Positions 16,546 through 24,318 of a stretch of DNA of 64,000 bases are shown one piece after another (the first letter of the stretch is position 1; the number at the start of each line of letters is the position of its first letter). The position numbers were made by a program, and so were the translations under genes. Source of the stretch: Peterkaempfera griseoplana (GTDB lineage Bacteria > Actinomycetota > Actinomycetes > Streptomycetales > Streptomycetaceae). Under the pieces are notes generated by a model. The model was given only the letters and a program-made list of their open reading frames with translations, had not been told where the DNA came from and did no database searches. The stretch covers positions 1 through 64,000 of the forward strand of contig NZ_LIQR01000054.1 in assembly GCF_001418575.1 (NCBI RefSeq). The letters are read 5' to 3'.

Positions 16546-16901
16546 ATGGCGATGAAGGACTACTCGGACGAGTTCAAGGCCGATGCGGTGGCCCTGTTCG
16601 AGTCCACACCCGGGGCGACCTACAAGAGCATCGCCGCTGACCTGGGTATCAACAGGAACACCTTGCGGACCTGGGTGCTGCGGGACCGCGAACGCCGGGG
16701 GACCGGCCCGGACGCTGCCCGGGCCGGCAAGACGGCAACCCTCGGACCACGCCGACTGCACCGTCTGAGGATCCGGATGAGCGGATCCGGCAGCTGGAGG
16801 CGCGGGTCGCCGAGCTCGAGGCGAGTGAGCGGAAGCTGGCCACCGAGCGGGACATACTCCGCAAGGCGGCCAAGTATTTCGCCGGGGAGACGAACTGGTG
16901 A
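16546..16901 (+). pseudogene. IS3-family transposase OrfA, frameshifted
   Basis: The first frame gives the helix-turn-helix part (MAMKDYSDEFKADAVALFE, then KSIAADLGINRNTLRTWV). Around 16740-16765 the reading must shift to reach SEDPDERIRQLEARVAELE and ERDILRKAAKYFAGE, the leucine-zipper C-terminus expected of OrfA, which ends at the TGA overlapping the OrfB start (GTGA). So the protein has one internal frameshift near GGACCACGCCG. IS3 elements normally shift between orfA and orfB, not inside orfA, so the copy is probably disabled or misread. Confidence 0.7.
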
Positions 16902-17794
16902 GGAGCCGCTTCCAGTTCGTCGACGACCACCGGGACGCCTTCGAGGTGAAGCGGCTCTGCGAGGTCTTGGACCTGAACAGGTCCAGCTACTACAAGTGGC
17001 TGGCCGGCCGCGAGGCCAGAGCAGCCCGGCAGCGGGCCGACCGGCGTCTGGCAGCCGTGATCCGACAGGTCCACGCGGAATCCGGCGGCGCCTACGGCTC
17101 CCCGCGGGTGACCGCCGAGCTCAAGGAGGCGGGCCTGCTCGTCAATGAGAAGCGGGTCGCCCGGGTCATGCAGGCGTTCTCCATCACTGGCGTCCGCCTG
17201 CGCAGACGCGTGCGCACCACCGTCCCGGACCAGGCGGTCGCCCGGGTTCCGGACCTGTTCGAGCGGGACTTCACTGCCGCCGAGCCAGGGCGGAAATACA
17301 TGGGTGACATCACCTACCTGCCCCTCGCCGGCGGCGAGTTCCTCTATCTCGCGACGGTGCTGGACTGCTTCAGCCGCAAGGTCGTTGGCTGGTCCATCGC
17401 CGACCACATGCGCACCGACCTGGTCGCCGACGCCCTGCGGATGGCCGCCCGCACCCGCGGCGGCCTGGACGACTCCGTCTTCCACTCCGACCACGGGGCC
17501 CAATACGGGTCCAGGGCCTTCGCCGAGCTCTGCGACCAGCTGAAGGTCACCCGGTCGATGGGCGCCGTCGGCAGCAGCGCGGACAACGCGGCCTGCGAAA
17601 GCTTCCACGCTTCCCTCAAGCGCGAGACCCTCCAAGCAGCCCGCGACTACGGTGACCCCGCCACCTGCAGGAACCGGGTCTTCGCCTGGCTGACCCGCTA
17701 CAATACCCGCCGCCGGCACTCCGCCAACGGCCACCTCAGCCCCAACGAATACGAACGGCGACACCACGTCGCTAAACTCACGCTCGCCGCGTGA
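16898..17794 (+). CDS. IS3-family transposase OrfB (rve integrase core)
   Basis: 298 aa. It has an HTH_21-type region (SGGAYGSPRVTAELKE) followed by the DDE catalytic core: YMGDITYLPL (D), SVFHSDHGAQYGS (D) and NAACESFHASLKRE (E). It starts with the GTG that overlaps the OrfA stop. The catalytic core is intact. Confidence 0.88.
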   Translation: MRSRFQFVDDHRDAFEVKRLCEVLDLNRSSYYKWLAGREARAARQRADRRLAAVIRQVHAESGGAYGSPRVTAELKEAGLLVNEKRVARVMQAFSITGVRLRRRVRTTVPDQAVARVPDLFERDFTAAEPGRKYMGDITYLPLAGGEFLYLATVLDCFSRKVVGWSIADHMRTDLVADALRMAARTRGGLDDSVFHSDHGAQYGSRAFAELCDQLKVTRSMGAVGSSADNAACESFHASLKRETLQAARDYGDPATCRNRVFAWLTRYNTRRRHSANGHLSPNEYERRHHVAKLTLAA

Positions 17795-18008
17795 TCAATG
17801 AAGCGTGTCCACCATCACGGGGGAAGGCCCAGCGGCGTTATCACGCGCAATCTCTCTGAGCTCGGCCGGGGGCGGCGAGAGACTAGCGTGCCACAGTCGT
17901 GCCACAACAGGCGGTATCAGGCGGAGGTTCGGGGTCGCTCATGGACGGTGGATAGCCGGAGGCTCGAGACAGATGGATCGCAGGTCAGCAGGGAGGCGCC
18001 GCCGAAGG

Positions 18009-18052
18009 CTTACAAAGCAGGGGTCGGCGGTTCGAAACCGTCTGCGCCCACC
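18009..18052 (+). repeat. attachment-site-like tRNA 3'-half repeat, copy 1
   Basis: 44 bp from CTTACAAAGCAG to CGCCCACC. It folds as the 3' half of a tRNA: anticodon loop CTTACAA (anticodon TAC), T-arm GGCGG-TTCGAAA-CCGTC, acceptor strand TGCGCCC and a CC end. The matching 5' half is absent. Tyrosine integrases of actinomycete islands use exactly such tRNA 3' ends as the att core. The right side carries the shared arm (to 18350) but the left side does not, the form expected of an element's left junction. Upstream, 17880-17925 holds a doubled GTGCCACA motif. Confidence 0.65.
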
Positions 18053-18350
18053 CCTCTGACCAGGCAAAACATCAAAAATGAGGGCTTTCGGCAGCACGTC
18101 GGGGCCCTTTTTGGGGTCTCATGGGAACGAATGGGAACGCGATGTCGGCCGTATGGTGCGTTCCGGCGTGAACGGCGTGCTTCTGCGCGACGGCGCCCTG
18201 ACCCGGTGAGGAACAAGGGCCAGGGATAGCGGTCCGAGTCGGTGAGGCTCGCTGGGGACGGCATCCTGACTGGCCCGGAGCCGGCGGATCGCGGCCGTCG
18301 CGCACGGCATGGCGTGCGACGAAGCAACCGGGAGTGACGGCGCACCGGAG
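18053..18350 (+). repeat. right-arm repeat, copy A (pairs with 27840-28140)
   Basis: About 300 bp nearly identical to 27840-28140, directly after the att core. It contains ATGGGAACGAATGGGAACGC at 18121-18140 (two GGGAACG boxes, likely integrase arm-type sites) and a GGGC/GCCC hairpin with a T-run before it. I see no gene in it. Confidence 0.65.
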
Positions 18351-18401
18351 CGCCAACGCCCGCTCGGACTTCGAGGCCCTGCCTGGCGGTACTGTGCGCC
18401 C

Positions 18402-18800
18402 GTGAACCCTCCCTCCCATGACTGGATCGATCAGGTCGCCGCCCGAGTGACTTCCTCATATGAGGCGTTCGCCCAAGAGTTGCAGGCCGCCGACGGCCGG
18501 CTGTTGTGGGTGGTGTCGAGCTACCGCACGCAGGTCTTCCCCCTCCGCATCTTCCTGTCGCTGCGCGCCAACGACGATCAGGACGTCGAAGACGTCGTGG
18601 TGTGCCTGGACTGCCAGATGAAATCCGACGGCCTCGTCGCGCAGATCGACATCTGCCTCGACGACGGGTCAGAGATCCTCGCGCTGGGCCCGGACATGGA
18701 CCTCAGCGACATGTCCGAGCCGGCCATCGCAGAGCACATCGGAGCCGGTGTGGACGCGCTCCTGCGAGAGGCGCATGCATTGGTGCTAGCTCACCTGTAG
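18402..18800 (+). CDS. hypothetical protein (132 aa)
   Basis: From a GTG at 18402: VNPPSHDWIDQVAARVTSS at the start, then WVVSSYRTQVFPLRIFLSL and an acidic C-terminal half. It reads as a compact soluble alpha/beta protein with no motif I recognise. It is the first gene right of att copy 1, in the island segment that also holds the Hsp70-NYN gene. An in-frame start at 18309 lies in repeat DNA and is unlikely. Confidence 0.6.
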   Translation: MNPPSHDWIDQVAARVTSSYEAFAQELQAADGRLLWVVSSYRTQVFPLRIFLSLRANDDQDVEDVVVCLDCQMKSDGLVAQIDICLDDGSEILALGPDMDLSDMSEPAIAEHIGAGVDALLREAHALVLAHL

Positions 18801-18991
18801 ACGAGGACGCTTGGGAAGAGACGAGCTGCCCCCGCTCGGGCCGCCTCCCCCGACTGAGTGTCTAACTGCGCTACAACGGGTCCGAACTCAGGCGGACAAC
18901 CGCGGACTTCCGTGGACGGTGGGCGTGGGGCGGAGACGTGCCGTTGCAGGTCACACGACCGTCCGCATTGCTTCGGGACGAAGAAGTTGAG

Positions 18992-19750
18992 CTAAAGGCC
19001 GTCGCGCTCGATCAGTGAACCGTCAGGGCTCAGTGAGTACGAGCGCGGCGGATCCATGGTTTCCACGGCCCTGCGCAGCTCCGCTTCGTGCTCTGCAGGA
19101 TCAGGTCCTAGTGGGTCCTGCACGTGGAATCCGTGCAGCTCGATGGCGTCTGCGTCGACATCATCGGGCTCGGGACGGCCTTCCTGGATGAACCCGCAGA
19201 GCGCCCGAAGTGCGTCTTCACCCAGGTCCAAGGGGTGAAAAGGCAGAGCGCACGGTTCTGCCTCCTCGCCGGGCCAGGGGACGACGTCCGCCGGGCGGTC
19301 CCCTGCCCAGTAGGGCAGTTCAAAGGGGAGTGGTTCGCCGATGTTCTCGATCACGCCGCTGTCCGGCGACAGACTTAGGGAGCGGACGAGACGTCCGTCT
19401 TCCCACACAGCGAACGCGAGCCAATCGACGACGCTGTGCATGGCGTGCAGGACAAGCCGTCGGTCGGCGCTTGCCGCCACGAGGTGCTGCGGGAGCTGGG
19501 AAGGGGTGTTGATCATCACCCTCTGATCAGCTATGACCTCCACGCCCGGCCAGCTGGCCGCGTACACCGTCCCTATTGGGGGGTACACGCCGTCCCAGAG
19601 GGTCGAGCCTCCGCACTCCTCGATCTCCCAGCCCGGGTAGAGCCGCCGCATCATGGTCGTCGTCCGATTAAGATCCGCCGCCCCTACTCGTCGCAGCAAC
19701 GTCGGCACATCGCCGTCGGCGTACACCAGCAGTCCTGTCTTCGCTCCCAA
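18992..19750 (-). CDS. DUF6928-like protein
   Basis: 252 aa from a TTG at 19750 that has AGGGAGAGG just before it. It begins GAKTGLLVYADGDVP and contains LYPGWEIEECGGSTLWDG, LVLHAMHSVVDWLAFAVW and LSLSPDSGVIENIGEPLP, the conserved stretches of the DUF6928 family. It ends with a second similar SLSPDGSLIE run. Streptomycetes carry many copies. No enzymatic residue set is obvious. A longer reading to 19969 exists but lacks a good start. Confidence 0.72.
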   Translation of the reverse strand: MGAKTGLLVYADGDVPTLLRRVGAADLNRTTTMMRRLYPGWEIEECGGSTLWDGVYPPIGTVYAASWPGVEVIADQRVMINTPSQLPQHLVAASADRRLVLHAMHSVVDWLAFAVWEDGRLVRSLSLSPDSGVIENIGEPLPFELPYWAGDRPADVVPWPGEEAEPCALPFHPLDLGEDALRALCGFIQEGRPEPDDVDADAIELHGFHVQDPLGPDPAEHEAELRRAVETMDPPRSYSLSPDGSLIERDGL

Positions 19751-20015
19751 AACCTCTCCCTGGAGTGTTGCTGTCGATGCCGGACGCACCATAGCCGCGC
19801 ACACCGACATGCGCCACACCCGCGAGCGTGCAGGAGCACTGCCCGTCAGCGTGTAGGCCGTACGACTGACATCAGCAGCTGACATCAGACGAGGGCGGAC
19901 AGCAGCAGCTCCAGGCGGAGGGCCGGGTAGCCAGGAGGGTCCGTTCCGAGAGGTCGTCTCAGAGCGCACTCGAACTTACAAGGCGGGGGTCTCGCGACTC
20001 CGTTACAGTCCTGGC

Positions 20016-20399
20016 ATGGATCCGCGGACGCTCCTCGGGTGCCGGCTGCGAGACGTCGTCGCTGCGTGGCACATCTCCGAGGGCGCGAAGCAACACCAGC
20101 CGATCGACGTTTGGTTGGTGCTTGACGTGGGCGGCCCCGTCGAGATCGGTGTCGCCTCGGACTGGCAGCTGACTCTCCAAGTCGGGCAGCCGTACGAGCC
20201 GTACGACATGCAGGAGTGCGGCGCAGTTGAGGTGGGTCCACTCTCTAGGCACTTCCCGCTTACGAAGTATCTGGGAGAAGAGATCCGGGGCGTGGGTGAG
20301 GACGTCCATCCCGTGGCTGGCCGCATGGGGATGGATCTCCGGTTTGCGTCTGGTGGGGTTCGGGGGCTTCGCAGGCCCCCCATACACCCGGAGGCCTGA
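20016..20399 (+). CDS. hypothetical protein (127 aa), possibly C-terminally altered
   Basis: MDPRTLLGCRLRDVVAAWHI at the start and DVWLVLDVGGPVEIGVASDW in the middle give a beta-rich soluble protein of a type seen in many streptomycetes. The last ~15 residues (GGVRGLRRPPIHPEA) look low-complexity and may follow a small indel. Function unknown. Confidence 0.55.
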   Translation: MDPRTLLGCRLRDVVAAWHISEGAKQHQPIDVWLVLDVGGPVEIGVASDWQLTLQVGQPYEPYDMQECGAVEVGPLSRHFPLTKYLGEEIRGVGEDVHPVAGRMGMDLRFASGGVRGLRRPPIHPEA

Positions 20400-20440
20400 G
20401 GCGCCGTAAAGAACGCGGCTCGCAGTCTCCGGCTGAGTCG

Positions 20441-20914
20441 GTGAAGAGCAGCACCTCCGCTCCTTCCGTCCGTCCTGACCCAATCGACGCGATGACGGTG
20501 ATCAAGGGAGTGGTAGAGCGGGTACCGAAGGAGCTGGAGGCTGCCGGGGCCGGCGAGGTTTCGCCGTCCGGGGCGCTTGTCACAGCAGTGCGCAGGGCGG
20601 TACTGGACGAGTTCCGTACGCGCGCCCAGTTCGCCGGACGCCTCGCCGAGATCGACGCACTGCTCTGGTCCAAGGCCGGCGGCAGTCGTGAGGTGGTCGC
20701 AGGTGCGATGACTGCGCACCTGCGAGAACTACGGCTGCTACGAGTGACGGAGCCAGAAGCGAGCGACCGGTTCGTGGTGACCGAGGGCGAGGGAGAAGCC
20801 CTTGAGCTGCTGAGTCCGGCGTACGTCGATGAGTTGACAGGGAAGGTCATCCTTGCGGGACAACTCCGGCGCGTCGCCGGCCCTGCGGGTATGAAGTGGG
20901 GTGAAGAAGCATGA
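20441..20914 (+). CDS. small partner protein of the Hsp70-like gene (GrpE position)
   Basis: 157 aa, helical N-terminus (DAMTVIKGVVERVPKELE) and a compact, winged-helix-like C-terminal half (VVAGAMTAHLRELRLLRVTE). Its stop overlaps the Hsp70-like start (ATGA), so the two are translated together. A GrpE-like exchange factor would fit this place, but I see no clear GrpE fold signature; a DNA- or client-binding adaptor is equally possible. Confidence 0.6.
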   Translation: MKSSTSAPSVRPDPIDAMTVIKGVVERVPKELEAAGAGEVSPSGALVTAVRRAVLDEFRTRAQFAGRLAEIDALLWSKAGGSREVVAGAMTAHLRELRLLRVTEPEASDRFVVTEGEGEALELLSPAYVDELTGKVILAGQLRRVAGPAGMKWGEEA

Positions 20915-22981
20915 CGGCGGCTGGCATCGACTTCGGGACCACCAACTCTGTCGCCGCCCAGTGGAACGGCGAGTACGTCGAAGTGCTGGAGATCTTGTGG
21001 GCAGGGCTTGGACGCCAATTGGGGGCGCAGGGGGTTCGAACTGCTCTACCCGTCGGTCGTCGGCACGAGTTCCCTGAGGCCGGGCACGCTGTTCGGCTGG
21101 GAGGCGAAACTCCGTTCCGAAGAGGCCGTCGAGGCATGCAAGCGCATGCTGCGTGAGGAGCCGTTCGTCAAACTGGGTGGTGAGCGGTTCGCGGCGACCA
21201 CCGCCGCGGCCGGCGTCTTCCACGCCATCGCCAGGGCCGCGGAGGAGGAAGCCGCCACCGAGATCCGCGAGGCCGTCGTCACGGTGCCCGCCAACGCGAC
21301 CGGCGCGGCCCGATTCCGTACGCGTGAAGCAGCCCGTGCCGCGGGGATCACGGTCCGAACCCTGCTGAACGAACCGACGGCAGCGGCGATCGCCTACGCC
21401 CACGAAATGGAGGTCGACGGCGAGTTCCTGGTCTTCGACTGGGGCGGCGGCACGATGGACGCCACCCTGCTCCTGCACGACGACGGCTTCTTCGACGAGA
21501 AGGCGAGCCGAGGCGTCAACCGCCTCGGCGGCCTGGAGATCGACGCCCGGCTGCGCCGCATGGTCCTCGACCGGGCGCCCGCCCGCAGGGGCTGGAGCGC
21601 CTCGGAGAAGCGGATGTTCGCCCTCGACATCGAGCGGGCCAAGATCCTGCTCTCTCAGCAGGAGTCCGTCGGCGTCCAGACGCCTGACGGGGCCCTCGTC
21701 GAGATCGGACAGGAGGAGTTTTCCGAGGCCATCCAGGACCTGATCAGCCGTGCGCTCGATCCCGTGGAGGAATGCCTGGAGTACGCCCGGATCGACCCTC
21801 GGCATCTCACTGCCGTACTGATGATCGGTGGCAGCAGCCAGATCCCAGCCGTACGCGCTGCGGTCGCCGAGGCACTTGACTGCGAACTCGTCGACACCGC
21901 AATGTGTGACCCCATGACCGCGGTGGCCGAAGGAGCAGCGATCAGCGCGGCGGCCATGGACGGCAAGCTGAAGAGCATCATCCGCGTGGTCAACACACAC
22001 GCCCTCGGCACGATTACCAAAGACCGCGAAGGCAGGCGGGGATTCAGCGCCATCATCGACCGGAACATGCGTCTGCCCCAGCAGCGCATGAAGTCATACG
22101 AACCGCACAAGGACAACATCTCCCGCCTGACCGTGGAAGTCTGGGAAGGAGACCCGGACCGCGACGTAGACCACCCGGACAACGTCAAACTGGCCGACCT
22201 CGTCCTGGCCTACCCACGGCCCTGCACGGCTGAGGAGGGCATTTTCGATCTGGAGTACACCTACAGCAAGGAAGGGCTCCTGACCGTCAAGGCGACCCTT
22301 CAGAAGACCGGGGAGGTTGTCCTCGACGGAGAAGTAAGGGTGTTTGGGGACGGGAACGTCCTGCCAGAGGTGAAGAAGGAACTCGACCGCCTGCTCACCC
22401 TTGCCCCGACCGCCCGGCCCGCTGCCACGCCGACCCATCCGCAGCAGGCCCGGACCAGCGACCAGAGGGACGGAGTACCCAAGCCCGCTCCGCCGCGTCC
22501 CTCACCCCGACCGGCACCCACCAGTGCGGAAGCACCGCCGCTCATCGTGGACGGCTCCAACCTTGCCTGGAACGGCCGGCCTCCGCGTGCAGCGGGTGGC
22601 AGACCGAGCTTCGCGGCGCTGGAGGCGGCTGTCCGGTCACTGCGGTTCAAGCATCCGGATTGCGACATCCACGTGGTGGTCGACGCCACCCTGCGCCACG
22701 ACGTGTCTGCCGAAGAGCGCCCTCGTGTGGAAGACGCCATCGCGAACGCGAAGGTCGTGCAACCCCCAGCCGGGACGGAGGGCCGGGGCGACGCGCTGGT
22801 GATCAGCATCGCTGAGGAGGTCGGCGGGGTCATCATCTCCAACGACAACTTCGCGCCATTCCAGAAGGCGCACCCTTGGCTCCGGGCCCCGGGACGGATC
22901 CGCGGAGCCACTCACTCCCAGGGCATATGGGTCTTCACTCCGCGCGTACCGAATGCGGGAGCGCCCGCCCGGCTGAGGTGA
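20911..22981 (+). pseudogene. Hsp70-like ATPase fused to a Regnase-type NYN RNase domain, frameshifted at ~21000
   Basis: The first frame opens with the Hsp70 phosphate-1 motif GIDFGTTNSVAAQW. Near 20995-21010 the reading must shift to continue as GFELLYPSVVGTSSLRPG to 22981. The rest has NEPTAAAIAYA, the phosphate-2 motif FLVFDWGGGTMDATL and the adenosine motif VLMIGGSSQIPAVRAA, followed by a short substrate-side region and a Pro-rich linker (about 90 residues before the end of the Hsp70 part). The last ~150 residues are a NYN/Zc3h12a-like RNase: LIVDGSNLAWNG, VVVDATL, and GVIISNDNFAPF, with the acidic residues for metal binding. So an ATP-driven chaperone seems tied to RNA cleavage. The chain would be about 690 aa if the indel is removed. 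Confidence 0.72.
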
Positions 22982-23112
22982 TCGCGGTTGACGAGGCGCG
23001 GACTGCGGCAATCACTACCGGGTTCCACAGTCCGCGCCAGGACGCGAACAACTCAACGGCCACCCTGAGGTGGGCCGCCGGCCGGCAGCCGCGTGTGGCA
23101 GCATCTCCGCAC

Positions 23113-23928
23113 ATGGGCGGGAGAGAGAACAGCGACGAGGCGTACGTCCTTGATCTGTGTGACGAGGTTCTCGGCGAGCAGGGCCTTCGGCAGCACCGGT
23201 TCGAGTGGCTGCTCGGCGATGCCGGATCCGCGGGGCGGCAGACCAGGCTCCCGGTGGACAGTTACTGGCCGAGTCGGAAGCTCGTCGTGGAATACCGGGA
23301 GCTGCAGCACGACCAGGCCACGCCGTTCTTCGACAAGCCCGGACGCTTGACGGTGAGCGGCGTGGACAGAGGCGAGCAGCGGGCGCTGTACGACGCTCGA
23401 CGCGAGGCGGAGATCCCCGCTCGGGGCCTGCGCCTGCTCGTGATCCGACCTGCCGACCTGGACGCCAACAACCGGGGCCGACTGCACCGCCGGGACCGCG
23501 CCCGCGACCTGGAAGCGGTCCGCGGCCTTCTCGCCGCAGCACAGGGAACGGACCCGGCATCGCAGACCAGTTGGGCGCGCGACGAAGACCGGGTGGTCGA
23601 CGCCTTTCGGCGCTGGCTGATGACCGAGGGCTGGACACCGGTCGCGCCCACGGACCCGCACACCGACATCGAGGCAGTGCGAGGCGATCAGCGACTGGTC
23701 GGAGAGGCAAAGGGCCGCACCAAGGAACGCGGCACCGATGCCGACATAGCCTACGGACAACTCCTGCGCCGTATGACCGACCCTTCCCCGGATACCTGCT
23801 ACGCGCTGGTCGTGCCTTCCTCGTCCGTGATCCACGCCTTGCGGGTGCCAGCCCAGGTGCGCAGTCTGCTCGGAATCAGCATCTACGAGGTCGCCGACGA
23901 CGGCTCGGTGCGGATACGAGAGGCATAG
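23113..23928 (+). CDS. PD-(D/E)XK-like protein with two nuclease-type lobes
   Basis: 271 aa from the ATG at 23113 (MGGRENSDEAYVLDLCDE). The N-terminal lobe has LPVDSYWPSRKLVVEYRELQ, a D...EYxE pattern like Vsr/restriction nuclease cores. The C-terminal lobe, after WARDEDRVVDAFRRWL, has TDIEAVRGDQRLVGEAKGRT, a D...ExK core as in Mrr-type nucleases. It follows the Hsp70-NYN gene by 131 bp on the same strand and may belong to the same system. An in-frame start upstream of 22981 would overlap that gene and is unlikely. Whether one lobe is inactive cannot be told. Confidence 0.65.
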   Translation: MGGRENSDEAYVLDLCDEVLGEQGLRQHRFEWLLGDAGSAGRQTRLPVDSYWPSRKLVVEYRELQHDQATPFFDKPGRLTVSGVDRGEQRALYDARREAEIPARGLRLLVIRPADLDANNRGRLHRRDRARDLEAVRGLLAAAQGTDPASQTSWARDEDRVVDAFRRWLMTEGWTPVAPTDPHTDIEAVRGDQRLVGEAKGRTKERGTDADIAYGQLLRRMTDPSPDTCYALVVPSSSVIHALRVPAQVRSLLGISIYEVADDGSVRIREA

Positions 23929-24318
23929 CCGCACACGGGCAGACTCCGGCTGGGCTCGGGGTCAGCTTGTAGGGCATTTCGGCCACGAGTCGGAGCCGAA
24001 GCGCCCAGGCGGGGACCCAACACCGCCGGCGCCGGCAAGGCGGTGTGCGGAGGCTAACGGGCCTTGGGGTAGGCCTGGACTGGCACTGCCTGCCAGGACA
24101 TCGGAGACGACACCGTGGCCCGCTCTCCGCCGAGCGGAGACCCGTGGCGGACGTCGCCGCCGACCCCAAATGCGCTTCCTCTCCAGCCGCCCCGCCCCAG
24201 GCCCCACCACCGCCTGGGAAAGGCATCGCCGATGCCCAGACCTCGCGCCACGCCGATCACCGAGACCGATGAGTGGGGAACCGGCGAGGTGATCGACGCC
24301 GCGACCGGGGCAGTCGGG
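23929..24318. other. 390-bp gene-free spacer
   Basis: It lies between two converging genes. Reading frames here are short shadows with no recognisable protein and no T-rich terminator. I see nothing I can name. Confidence 0.4.

Larger units (their letters stand above)
16490..17814 (+). mobile_element. IS3-family insertion sequence
   Basis: Inverted ends TGGTGGACACGCT (16490-16502) and AGCGTGTCCACCA (17802-17814) flank an orfA/orfB pair. Length 1325 bp is normal for IS3 elements. Flanking triplets (GAG left, TCA right) do not match, so no target duplication remains. Confidence 0.82.

Noticed and set aside
17880-17925. Doubled GTGCCACA motif before att copy 1 as integrase arm sites
   Set aside because: Only one pair and it is not found at the other cores, so I mention it but do not call it a site.
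18009-18052. Intact tRNA gene
   Set aside because: Only the anticodon loop, T-arm and 3' acceptor strand exist; no D-arm or 5' acceptor strand precedes any of the five copies.
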